The position numbers and the translations under genes are program-made. Shown in pieces: positions 33,424-42,934 of a stretch of DNA of 64,000 nucleotides. Each line of letters starts with the position of its first letter. Within the stretch, counting starts at the first letter, position 1. Source of the DNA: Microbacterium sp. B35-30 (lineage in GTDB: Bacteria > Actinomycetota > Actinomycetes > Actinomycetales > Microbacteriaceae); the NCBI RefSeq assembly GCF_010634855.1, contig NZ_MWLQ01000026.1, positions 124,001 through 188,000 on the forward strand, written 5' to 3'. Below the pieces are notes generated by a model. It ran no database searches, was not told the DNA's origin, and was given only the letters and a program-made list of their open reading frames with translations.

Positions 33424-34548
33424 TCACTCGACCATGACGAGCCCGCGATCCGTGTCGTTGAACCGCTTTCCGCCGTCCGCGGTGACGGTGACGATATCTT
33501 CGATCCTCACGCCGAATGCGTCCGGAATGTAGATTCCCGGTTCGATGGAGAAGCACATGCCGGGGACGGTGGGGCGCTCCTCGCCCTCGACCATGTAGGG
33601 AGGTTCGTGGGTCGTCATGCCGATTCCATGGCCGGTGCGGTGGATGAAGCGCTCGCCGTAGCCGGCCTCGGTGATGAGCCGGCGCGCGGTGCGGTCGATC
33701 TCCTGACAGGCGACACCGGGGCGTACGGCCTCGAAGGCGGCCTGCTGCGCAGCACGGACGATGTCGTGCACCTCACGCATCTGCGAAGTCGGCTCTCCGA
33801 CGCACACCGTGCGCGACGTGTCGGAGCCGTATCCGTACATCAGCCCGCCGAAGTCCAGGACGACCATGTCGCCGCGGAGGATGACGCGATCGCCCGCTTC
33901 GTGGTGAGGGTTGGCGCCGTTGGGGCCCGATCCGACCACCGTGAAGTCCACCTGCTCATGTCCGAACTCCCGGAGCAGCTGCGCAAGGTCTGCGGCCACC
34001 TCCGTCTCCTTGCGGCCGGAGAACTGCGTCTTGACGATCTCGCCGAAGGCCGCGTCCGCAGCTGATCCCGCAGCCGCCATTCTCGCGAGTTCGTTCTCGT
34101 CTTTCACTGCCCGCAACATCGGCAGGCGCTCCGTGACCGCGAAGAATCGCGCTCCTTCCACCCGCCGTTGAAGACCAAGGAGATGCAACGCCCATGCCGA
34201 GTCCGATACGGCATAGCTCGCGCCGGGATCAAGCAGTCGAGCGGCGACCTCGTAGGGATCATCGCCGTCACGCCAGTCGCTGATCTTCATCACCCCTGCC
34301 CCGACCGCCGCCTCGGCATCCGGCCGCTCCAGCTTCGGCACGAGCAACTGGGGATCGGCGTCGCCGCCGAGCACGAGCAGGGTGAGTCGCTCGGTGATGG
34401 CGGTGGGCTGGTAGCCGGTGAGCCACAGCAAGTCGGGCCCGGGGGTCACGAGCAGCCCGTCGAGACCCTCTGCCGCCGCGTCCTGCGTTGCTCGCGTCAT
34501 CCGAGCGCGGAAGTCTTCCGCGGTGAAAGCGATCGGCGTGAGAGCCAT
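33424..34548 (-). CDS. M24-family Xaa-Pro aminopeptidase/dipeptidase
   Basis: The 374-residue protein has an N-terminal creatinase-like domain and a C-terminal pita-bread metallopeptidase domain. All five metal ligands are visible: Asp in VVLDFGG, Asp in DTSRTVCVG, His in GHGIGMTTHE, Glu in SIEPGIY and Glu in VRIEDIV. It should remove residues next to proline from short peptides. GGAAGGTG precedes the ATG. It lies 160 bp upstream of the permease leader on the same strand and belongs by function to the peptide-use cluster. Confidence 0.92.
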   Translation of the reverse strand: MALTPIAFTAEDFRARMTRATQDAAAEGLDGLLVTPGPDLLWLTGYQPTAITERLTLLVLGGDADPQLLVPKLERPDAEAAVGAGVMKISDWRDGDDPYEVAARLLDPGASYAVSDSAWALHLLGLQRRVEGARFFAVTERLPMLRAVKDENELARMAAAGSAADAAFGEIVKTQFSGRKETEVAADLAQLLREFGHEQVDFTVVGSGPNGANPHHEAGDRVILRGDMVVLDFGGLMYGYGSDTSRTVCVGEPTSQMREVHDIVRAAQQAAFEAVRPGVACQEIDRTARRLITEAGYGERFIHRTGHGIGMTTHEPPYMVEGEERPTVPGMCFSIEPGIYIPDAFGVRIEDIVTVTADGGKRFNDTDRGLVMVE

Positions 34549-34688
34549 GACGCACCTTCCTCTTTTGGTGACACCCTGCACTGGGCCAAAGCGCGAGTCA
34601 ATGACCGGCCTCGGCCAGCCCGCGCTATAGCACAGCGCGAGTTCGCAGACCAACCCGTATGCCATCGGCGGCTCAGCGAGCGAAGCTC

Positions 34689-35318
34689 ATGAACATGTGG
34701 CCGACAACCTCCACGAAGCGGGCCATCGCGCTCTCCGCCATCCCCTTGGCGCTCACGCTCGCCTTGGCCGGATGCGGCAGCCTCGACGGCGATGAGTCGC
34801 CGCCCGGGATGAACCGCGATGAGGGGGCAGAGCCGGCATCGCCGACGGCCGAGACGGTCGGCGAGTTCAATGAAGCCGACGCGACGTTCGTGACGATGAT
34901 GATCCCGCACCACGAGCAAGAGGTGGAGATGAGCGAGGAGATCCTGGCGAAGGATGGCATCGACGAGCGGGTGCTGGCACTTGCCGAGCAGATCCGGGAT
35001 GCGCAGGAGCCCGAGATCGAGCGGATGGAATCCCTGCTGGACCAGTGGGAGATCGACGACGACGCCGAGCCTGACGATGACGACGACGGCGGCTGGATGT
35101 CGGAAGACGACATGGATGCACTCGAGGCCGCGGACGGCTCGGCAGCGGAACGGCTCTTCCTCGAAGGCATGATCGAGGGCCACGAGGCCGCGGTGGAGAT
35201 GGCCGAGACCGAGATGGATGAGGGAATCAACCCAGACGCCCTCGAGGTGGCGCAGGCGATCATAGATGTGCAGACCGCCGAGCTCGCGACAATGCAGGAT
35301 CTGGTCACCGAGACATGA
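34689..35318 (+). CDS. DUF305 lipoprotein
   Basis: The 209-residue protein has a lipoprotein signal (AIPLALTLALAGC, lipid Cys29) and two DUF305 halves: FVTMMIPHHEQEVEMSEEIL, with the family HH motif, and FLEGMIEGHEAAVEMAETEM, in which the second His pair is GH. DUF305 domains have a ferritin-like helical fold and often occur with copper or metal stress genes; the function is unsettled. An acidic stretch (DDDAEPDDDDDGG) joins the halves. The start at 34689 is chosen over an in-frame upstream one because it gives a proper signal peptide. Confidence 0.87.
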   Translation: MNMWPTTSTKRAIALSAIPLALTLALAGCGSLDGDESPPGMNRDEGAEPASPTAETVGEFNEADATFVTMMIPHHEQEVEMSEEILAKDGIDERVLALAEQIRDAQEPEIERMESLLDQWEIDDDAEPDDDDDGGWMSEDDMDALEAADGSAAERLFLEGMIEGHEAAVEMAETEMDEGINPDALEVAQAIIDVQTAELATMQDLVTET

Positions 35319-35454
35319 CGCCCACGGCGATCGCGAAATCGCTCAGCGGTTCAACGTGGTGAGTTGCTCCGCCTCGACGTGGAGGCCGTGCCCGCGCCCG
35401 GAGACGTTGTCACGCTGCAGGAGCTCGCTCCCCTCGAAAATACTGGGGTCACAG

Positions 35455-35542
35455 TGGCGGAGGATGGGGGATTCGAACCCCCGAGGGCTTGCACCCAACA
35501 CGCTTTCCAAGCGTGCGCCATAGGCCACTAGGCGAATCCTCC
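35455..35542 (-). tRNA. serU: tRNA-Ser (anticodon GGA)
   Basis: Read on the minus strand, GGAGGAT at the 5' end pairs with ATCCTCC at the 3' end (7 bp). The anticodon stem-loop is ACGCTTGGAAAGCGT with anticodon GGA. A long variable arm follows, typical of tRNA-Ser, then a T arm with GGTTCGAATCC. Discriminator G and an encoded CCA follow the acceptor stem. The gene symbol is tentative. Confidence 0.95.
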
Positions 35543-35583
35543 AGGAGGCCCCGGAGGGCCGCCGACCATCCTACCCTGCCCGG

Positions 35584-37866
35584 CTACCGTGCCCGAACCG
35601 GGGCGGCGCTTCCCGCGTAGACGCTGCCGGGGCGGATGATGAGCGATCGCGGCGCGAGCAGTGCGAGGATGCGGCGCGACGGAGGCACCGAGGTCAGCAG
35701 CGCCACGCGCACGGAGCCCGCCGCGTCGGCAGCGGCATCCCCCATCCACAGCGAGCGGGTGCCCGCACGCGAGTAGCTGGCGCGCTCGATCGCCAGGACG
35801 ACCGTGTTCATCTCGGATGCTGGAGCTCCGTGCTGCTCGACCAGGCGACGCGCGAACGCGCGCGGCGTCTCGCTGGCCGGCACCGCGATGCCCACGTCGA
35901 TCGCCGCCTCCTGGACGGACTGCCAGGCAGCGGCCGCGTCGCCACCCCGGGCGGCGGCGTCCTGCTGGCGGCGGCGGAGTTCGCGAATGAGGAAGGGGAG
36001 CGCGAGCAGCACCACCAGCGCCGCCACGACGCCCAGGATCGGGAGCGGGTCGAGTCCGTTCCGCGCACCTCCGCCGGCCGCGTTCTGACGCTCCTCTTCG
36101 AGGGCGATCTGGGCCTCGTCGCCCGGCGCCGTGGGCGTGGCGTTGGACTGCGGGGTCACGGCATCCGGATTCGTGGACTGGCCAGGCAGCGCCGCCTCGG
36201 ACGAGAACGTCGTCGGCACGCCGAGGCCCGACGTCGGCTCGAACGGGATCCAGCCGACGCCGTCGAAGTACACCTCGGGCCAGGCGTGCAGCTGCGAGCT
36301 GTACACCGAGTACACCGGCTGACCGTCGATGCTCTCGGTCGTGGGCGTCCCCGGCAGGTAGCCGACGACGATGCGCGACGGCATGTGCAGGGTGCGGGCC
36401 ATGAGCGCGAACGCCGATGCGAAATGGATGCAGTAGCCTGCGCGCACCTCCAGGAACTGCGCGACGGCCTCGGCGCCGCTGCCGTCGAAGCCCTCCTCGA
36501 CGGGGGCGTCCAGCGAGTACTTGAAGTCGCCGCCGCGGAACCAGCGCTGCAGCGCCGTCAGCCGGTCGTAGTCCGTGGTGGCATCGGCGGTCATCTGCAG
36601 TGCGAGCTCACCGATGAGCGGAGGGATGTCGGAGGGCAGCTCCGTGGTCTCATCGCGCACCTGCGATCCCACCGATGCCGTGTTGCGCACCTGCTCGAGC
36701 GAGGGTCGCGCCGGGGCATAGGCGACCTCGTACGCCTGCCCCTGCGTCGAGCTGTTCGTGGAGGCCACCGTGTGGTTGTAGGGAACGGCGCCCCAGACGC
36801 CCGCGCTGAGCCCATCGACACCCACGGCCGGGTACGGCACCGGCGCCCAGGGCGAGTCGAGGTTGACCACGTCGATCTTCGCCGTGTAGTCGCCGAGGCG
36901 GACTTCGGCGTCGGCATCCACCGCGCCGAAGGCTCGCTCGGAGCCGAGCGAGATCGTCTGGGCGCGGTCGGGCTCCCACACGCCGCCCTCGAAGCGCGAC
37001 AGCGTCGTCGCGCGCAGGTACGGCACTGACGGGGCATCGGTGCGCACGCGGAGCACCTCGGCCTCCTGCGGGCGGCGCAGATCGTCGCCGAGTTGCAGCG
37101 TGGCGTCGATCCCGGGGCCCGGTCCCACCCCGGTTCCGGCCCGCGCACCCGGCTGGGGCAGCACCGGCGTCGCGACCACGGCGACGACGATCGCGATCGC
37201 ACCGATGCCGAGCGCTGTCGCAGGGACTCCCGCGGTGCGCTCCGCCTCGCGCTCGAGCGGCTTCTCGCGGGAGCGCGTCTCGGATCGGATGAGGAAGAGG
37301 ATCGTCACAGCGAGGAACACGAACCCGATGATGTCGACGTCGCTCGGCGCGGCGATGGCCGGGATGAGCGACACCGCGACGATGCCGACGGAGGCGAGCA
37401 GAGGCATCCGTGCCGTCACCGCGACATGGTCGACGATGATCGTGAGCAGGCCCATCGCCCCGACCACGACGAAACCCAGCGACAGCGTCGGCTCCAGCGG
37501 CGCCGCGCCCACGGTGATCTCCACCATCGCCGCCTCGACCAGCTGAGGGACCACTCGGAAGGTGTCGGTCGTGGGGATGATCCAGAGCAGGGCGGTGTCG
37601 CGCAGGAACACCAGGGTCATGAACGAGACCCACACCGCTGCCTCGATCAGGCTCACGGCGACGGCCGGAAGGCGATACCGGCGGGCGGTGTAGCCGGCCG
37701 CGAGCACCATCGCCGCCAGCAGCAGCGCTCCGATGAGCCACCATCCCGGCTCGATGACGCGCACCACCGGCAGCAGTGCCGCCAGCAGCGCCGCGAGGAT
37801 CGAGATCGTCAGCAGGCGCTCGCCGCCGCGTCCGCGGGCGAGCCGTGCGGCCTCAGCCGAAGACAT
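35584..37866 (-). CDS. Transglutaminase-like membrane protein (TgpA family)
   Basis: The 760-residue protein has an N-terminal cluster of about six to seven membrane helices, a large outer domain with a transglutaminase core (Cys in RAGYCIHFASAFALMAR, His in SQLHAWPEVYFDG, Asp in the same strand), a further membrane helix near ILGVVAALVVLLALPFLI and a cytoplasmic DUF4129-like tail. It is last in the moxR-DUF58-tgpA operon, overlapping DUF58 by 14 bp. Such operons are linked to cell-envelope processes; the substrate is unknown. The start at 37866 follows GGGGTG. Confidence 0.9.
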   Translation of the reverse strand: MSSAEAARLARGRGGERLLTISILAALLAALLPVVRVIEPGWWLIGALLLAAMVLAAGYTARRYRLPAVAVSLIEAAVWVSFMTLVFLRDTALLWIIPTTDTFRVVPQLVEAAMVEITVGAAPLEPTLSLGFVVVGAMGLLTIIVDHVAVTARMPLLASVGIVAVSLIPAIAAPSDVDIIGFVFLAVTILFLIRSETRSREKPLEREAERTAGVPATALGIGAIAIVVAVVATPVLPQPGARAGTGVGPGPGIDATLQLGDDLRRPQEAEVLRVRTDAPSVPYLRATTLSRFEGGVWEPDRAQTISLGSERAFGAVDADAEVRLGDYTAKIDVVNLDSPWAPVPYPAVGVDGLSAGVWGAVPYNHTVASTNSSTQGQAYEVAYAPARPSLEQVRNTASVGSQVRDETTELPSDIPPLIGELALQMTADATTDYDRLTALQRWFRGGDFKYSLDAPVEEGFDGSGAEAVAQFLEVRAGYCIHFASAFALMARTLHMPSRIVVGYLPGTPTTESIDGQPVYSVYSSQLHAWPEVYFDGVGWIPFEPTSGLGVPTTFSSEAALPGQSTNPDAVTPQSNATPTAPGDEAQIALEEERQNAAGGGARNGLDPLPILGVVAALVVLLALPFLIRELRRRQQDAAARGGDAAAAWQSVQEAAIDVGIAVPASETPRAFARRLVEQHGAPASEMNTVVLAIERASYSRAGTRSLWMGDAAADAAGSVRVALLTSVPPSRRILALLAPRSLIIRPGSVYAGSAAPVRAR

Positions 37867-39112
37867 GGTGCACCCCGCGTCCGATCGCATTCGCCCACGC
37901 GACGCCCAGGTCTCGGTCCGGGCCGAAGCTGGCGACGTGCCAGCCGTGGTCGGCCGCGATGTCGAGCGCGTCGCCCATGGGCGACGCCGTCAGCAGGAGG
38001 GGCAGGGTGCTGTGGTGGGCGACGGGTCCCAGCGCCACGGCGTCGGCCGGATCGAGCCGTCCGGCGATGACCACGACGGGTCCCGTCGACAGGCCGGCGA
38101 ACAGACGCGACAGCTGGGGGAGCGCGTCGTCGCGGTGCGCCGTCACGGTCGCGAAATGGACGAGCATCGCATCCACCTCGGTCATGTCGCCGCCGTCGAT
38201 GCGGTCGGCGAGCACCGTGCCCTCGGAATCGAGCACTTCGACGGCGTAGCCGTCGTGCACGAGCCGGGCGACCGCCGACACGCATGCCGAGACCCCGGAT
38301 TCGAAGCCGGCGTCGGCGCCCGGCGCGCGCAGGGCCTCTGGCGACCAGCGCAGCGCCGCTCGGTCGAGCACGACCGTCGCCTCGGGCGTCGACTCCTGCT
38401 CCTCCTGCCTCACCATTAGCTCGTCGCGGTGCGCGGTGGCGCGCCAGTGGATGCGGCGCATCGAGTCGCCGGAGGCATACGGCCGAGCGACCAGGTTGTC
38501 GGCGCCCTGACCGGGCTGATCCGTCGTGGTGTGCAGCATGCCGCCGGTGGCACCGGCGTAGTCGATGAGCGGTGGCAGGTCGACGACCGCCGGCGCGACG
38601 GTGACCGGCGTGCGCTGGCTGAAGACGACGGTGCGCCGAGCGAGCCCGAACGGGTCGGAGGTTCGCACCGTGAGCGGGCCGATCGAGTGGACCCCGCGGC
38701 GCGCGCCGGTGAAGGTGTAGGCCAGATCGATGCTGCGGACGCCTCCGCGCTCACCTCCGCGCAGGCCTGAGCCGAGCGCCGGGAAGGCACCCTCCGCTTT
38801 GCCGCGGAGACCCTTCGGCAAGGTGTCGCGCCAGGTGCCCGGCGCCGTGGGCAGTGCCGTGCGCACTTCGACGCGCACCGACACGCGCGCGTCGCCCCCG
38901 ACCGACGCGACGTCCGGCGTGAGCGAACGTGTCACGGCGTCGGTGCGACGCCCGACGTACAGCGATCCGACGCTCGCCGCGACGACGGCGAGCAGCAGGA
39001 TCCCGAAGTACATCAGCTCGGCGATCCCGGCCTCGTTGGCCACGATGAAGCATGCGATCGCAAGGACCAGCGCGCCGGTTCCCCGGACGGTCAGCGGCCA
39101 CAGGCGTCTCAT
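37853..39112 (-). CDS. DUF58 domain membrane protein
   Basis: The 419-residue protein has two N-terminal membrane helices, a beta-rich region and the DUF58 signature PYASGDSMRRIHWRATAHRD, followed by a von Willebrand factor A-like half (ATVVLDRAAL). It is the middle gene of the moxR-DUF58-transglutaminase operon, 7 bp after moxR. MoxR ATPases are thought to act as chaperones that insert metal or remodel VWA partners, and DUF58 proteins are the usual partner. Confidence 0.9.
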   Translation of the reverse strand: MRRLWPLTVRGTGALVLAIACFIVANEAGIAELMYFGILLLAVVAASVGSLYVGRRTDAVTRSLTPDVASVGGDARVSVRVEVRTALPTAPGTWRDTLPKGLRGKAEGAFPALGSGLRGGERGGVRSIDLAYTFTGARRGVHSIGPLTVRTSDPFGLARRTVVFSQRTPVTVAPAVVDLPPLIDYAGATGGMLHTTTDQPGQGADNLVARPYASGDSMRRIHWRATAHRDELMVRQEEQESTPEATVVLDRAALRWSPEALRAPGADAGFESGVSACVSAVARLVHDGYAVEVLDSEGTVLADRIDGGDMTEVDAMLVHFATVTAHRDDALPQLSRLFAGLSTGPVVVIAGRLDPADAVALGPVAHHSTLPLLLTASPMGDALDIAADHGWHVASFGPDRDLGVAWANAIGRGVHHVFG

Positions 39113-39119
39113 CGTCGGC

Positions 39120-40142
<1,023 letters not shown>

Positions 40143-40211
40143 CGAGGCCTCCTGTTCCGCCCGCGATCGGGCGGTGGGCGGGTGGGTGAGGGCGTCCTCG
40201 CCCACGGCTCG

Positions 40212-40217
40212 ATCCTA
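40212..40217 (-). promoter_or_regulatory. -10 box of the moxR operon
   Basis: TAGGAT on the minus strand. It ends 6 nt before an in-frame GTG (40205) and 69 nt before the ATG at 40142, so the transcript would start on the GTG. Confidence 0.55.
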
Positions 40218-40279
40218 GCCACCGCGCACCCGCAGCGGCACTGGGAGAACGCTGGATGCCGCCGCCCGGCGGCGTCGGC

Positions 40280-40801
40280 CTACACCGACGCTGCCGCCAT
40301 CAGTACCACCGAGACGCCCATGCAGATCAGCTGCGCCCGATCGAGCCGGCGGTGTGCGCGGGTCAGCAGCAGCGCCGAGAACGCCGCGTACGCGAGCGCG
40401 CCGCCCAGCAGGAGCGTCATCAGCGATGCGCTGCCGCCGTGGTGCCCGTGCGCCGACGCGCCGGCGGAGAGCGGGTCGTGCCCCATGGTCAGCTCCAGAG
40501 CGGCCATCGCGATCAGCCCGAGGCCGGTGTGCACCGCCATGCCGGCGGGCGGCCGCGCGTGCGAGGAGGTTGCTCGCCCGCGCGGGCGGTGCCAGGCGGC
40601 CAGGGCCATCGCAGCGGCGACCAGGAGCACGGCCCAGTACACCGGCGCGACGAGCCTGGTGAGGGCGGCGTCGATCATCGCGACCAGCATGAGGACGGAT
40701 GCCGCGGCGTCGGGCCACCGCGCCCGGCCGCGGTCGGCTGCCAGACAGCAGGCGCCGAGCGCGGCCGGGGCGATGGCCCAGGCGTGCAGCAGTTCGGTCA
40801 C
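40280..40801 (-). CDS. Multi-pass membrane protein in the amine oxidase operon
   Basis: The 173-residue protein has about five membrane helices and a loop rich in His and Gly (GASAHGHHGGSAS) between the third and fourth. I cannot assign the family with certainty; it looks like the DUF5134 group. The GTG start lies 3 bp after the amine oxidase stop, so they share an mRNA. The His loop, next to a copper enzyme with a His-rich tail, suggests copper binding, but this is inference. Confidence 0.7.
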   Translation of the reverse strand: MTELLHAWAIAPAALGACCLAADRGRARWPDAAASVLMLVAMIDAALTRLVAPVYWAVLLVAAAMALAAWHRPRGRATSSHARPPAGMAVHTGLGLIAMAALELTMGHDPLSAGASAHGHHGGSASLMTLLLGGALAYAAFSALLLTRAHRRLDRAQLICMGVSVVLMAAASV

Positions 40802-40804
40802 GGG

Positions 40805-42892
40805 TCAGCCGTGGTGGTGGTGCTCGCCGTGCGCGTGGCCCTCGTGCCCGCCGCCGTGAGCGTGGGCAGCGGCGTCATGGCCGTGGGCGCCGGGGGTCGG
40901 GCCGTAGCCGCCGCTCGCTGCGTGCACGTGACCGGTGCCCGCCGCACAGTGCGCAGACTCGGGCGCCGGCACGTGGAGGGTGGGGTTGCGCTCGAAGAAG
41001 TTGTACGGCTTCAGCGTGAACTTGGCGTAGTCCATCGGCATGACCGGCCAGTCCTCGTTACGGGGGAAGTGCGTGAGCCCGAACGTGTGCCAGAGCACGA
41101 CGTCCTGGCCGATCAACGGCTCGTCTCCCTCGATGAAGGCCGGCAGCCCGCCGCCGCCCGGGTGCTGGTTGACGAAGTCGCCGGCCGCATAGCGCTCGGC
41201 GGGGTCGTACTTCGTCACGAACAGGTTCTTCGTCGCGAAGGCTGCACGCGACGCGATCGACGACGCGTCGTCGGCGAGGAGCACGGGTGTCTCGGTGGGG
41301 AAGAGCACGTAGGAGGTGGGCTGACCCATCGACGTGGTCTGCTCGGTCGACGCGATCTGCCAGACGCGGTTGCGGGCGCCGTCGGCGAGGCGGCCCGACA
41401 CCTTCTCGGAGGCGATCGGCACGACGCTCTTGGTGAACGCGTTGCCGGCGGGGTTCTCGGCCGAGATCGGCACGCGCACGGCGTCGATCTCGTTCACGAC
41501 GTTCGCGACGCCGTCGACCGTCATGTCGAGCCGCGCCGAGAAGAGGTGCTGGTGGTACGGGGCGCCGAGGCCCGGCGCGACCTCCGAGGCGAACGGGTAG
41601 GGCGATCCGTCCTCGTTCACGCCCGGGTAGGCGGAGGTGAACAGGATGCCGGTGAGCTTCGCCTCGCACTCGATGGTGCCGTCGAGGTAGAGGTACCAGA
41701 AGAACCCGTAGTCGTAGTTGCCGACGGTGGTGAAGAACGAGATCACCAGCCGCCGCGACCGTCGCACCTCGGCCGCGCCGGTGAAGATGTCGGTGTGCTT
41801 CCAGAGCGAGCCGAAGTCCTCCTCGTGCATGCACACGCCGTTGCGCACGGTGCGCGGCATCCCGAGCTCGTCCGCGAGGATCGCGTCGACGTACGTGATG
41901 TCGCCCACGCAGTCGCAGCCGAGCTCGAGCTCGTTGGTGTACCGGCCGAAGAGATATTCGCCGGTGTCGAAGTAGTTCTGCCAGAACCTGTTCGGCTGCG
42001 GGTCGGCGTAGGGCACGACCATCTCGCTGATCGACCCGCGGTACATGACCGGGCGTCCCGCGAACGAGAGCTGTCGCAGGATGAGTCCCTCGCGCGTGTC
42101 GAAGCCGATCCGGAGGTCCCACTCGCCCCAGGTGACGTGTTCGCCGTCGACGGTCAGGCTCGATCCTTCGGGCTGCGCGATCACGATGGGCTTGAGGCCC
42201 TCGAGGGGTGGGCCCTGCAGCGCGGGATCGTCGTAGTTGCCGCTCGTCTGCGGGATGTCGTAGCCCGGGTTGTCGACGACCTTGATGACCGAGCGGGCGG
42301 CGACGTCGATGTAGGCGGTGAGCCCATCCACCGGGTGCGCCCAGGGGTGATCCGCGGCGTGGAACTGCTGGAAGGCGAACGTGCGCAGGATACGGCGCCC
42401 GGCCTCATCCTCGTACCCGTAGCTGCCTGCCGACAGCGGCACGAGCACGACGTCGTCCGGCGTCAGCCCGCGCCCCGCGAGAGCAGCCACCCACTCCGCG
42501 TTCTCGTTCGCGATGACGCCGACCTCTTCGAACTCGGCGTCGAGGATCGGCAGCTGCCCTGCGGTGCCGTCCAGCTCGACGGACGAGAGCACGTCACCGT
42601 CGGCCAGCGAGACGACCAGGTCGAGCGACCGTGCCGACCGCATGTCGAGCAGCTGCACGCGTGCGCGCCGCTCGGGCAGCGGGCCGGTGCCGGCCTCCCA
42701 CGCCAGGATCTCCGGCTTCGGCGCCTCTTCGAGACCGACGTAGGCGAATCGCGTCGCGTCCGTCGTCGTGTCGAGTCCGAGCACGATCGCGCGCACGGCT
42801 TCGATCTCGGCGGGCGTCAGTGACGCGAGCGGATGCTGCGGCGCGGGCGGTGCGGTGAAGCCCGAGGCGGTGGCGATGTCGGTGATGGTCAT
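40805..42892 (-). CDS. Copper-containing primary amine oxidase with His-rich C-terminal tail
   Basis: The 695-residue protein matches Arthrobacter phenylethylamine oxidase through its length. The topaquinone precursor is Tyr393 in TTVGNYDYG, the catalytic base is Asp309 in NYFDTGEYLFG, and the copper ligands are His447 and His449 in APYHQHLF and His608 in GLTHFPRNEDW. It oxidises primary amines to aldehydes with ammonia and hydrogen peroxide. There is no signal peptide. Residues 640-695 carry 15 His and end HHHHG, absent from the core family. AGGAG precedes the ATG. A permease gene lies 42 bp upstream. Confidence 0.95.
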   Translation of the reverse strand: MTITDIATASGFTAPPAPQHPLASLTPAEIEAVRAIVLGLDTTTDATRFAYVGLEEAPKPEILAWEAGTGPLPERRARVQLLDMRSARSLDLVVSLADGDVLSSVELDGTAGQLPILDAEFEEVGVIANENAEWVAALAGRGLTPDDVVLVPLSAGSYGYEDEAGRRILRTFAFQQFHAADHPWAHPVDGLTAYIDVAARSVIKVVDNPGYDIPQTSGNYDDPALQGPPLEGLKPIVIAQPEGSSLTVDGEHVTWGEWDLRIGFDTREGLILRQLSFAGRPVMYRGSISEMVVPYADPQPNRFWQNYFDTGEYLFGRYTNELELGCDCVGDITYVDAILADELGMPRTVRNGVCMHEEDFGSLWKHTDIFTGAAEVRRSRRLVISFFTTVGNYDYGFFWYLYLDGTIECEAKLTGILFTSAYPGVNEDGSPYPFASEVAPGLGAPYHQHLFSARLDMTVDGVANVVNEIDAVRVPISAENPAGNAFTKSVVPIASEKVSGRLADGARNRVWQIASTEQTTSMGQPTSYVLFPTETPVLLADDASSIASRAAFATKNLFVTKYDPAERYAAGDFVNQHPGGGGLPAFIEGDEPLIGQDVVLWHTFGLTHFPRNEDWPVMPMDYAKFTLKPYNFFERNPTLHVPAPESAHCAAGTGHVHAASGGYGPTPGAHGHDAAAHAHGGGHEGHAHGEHHHHG

Positions 42893-42934
42893 GGTGCTCC
42901 TTCGGTGCGGGGATGGATGTCGGATCGCCGTGCC

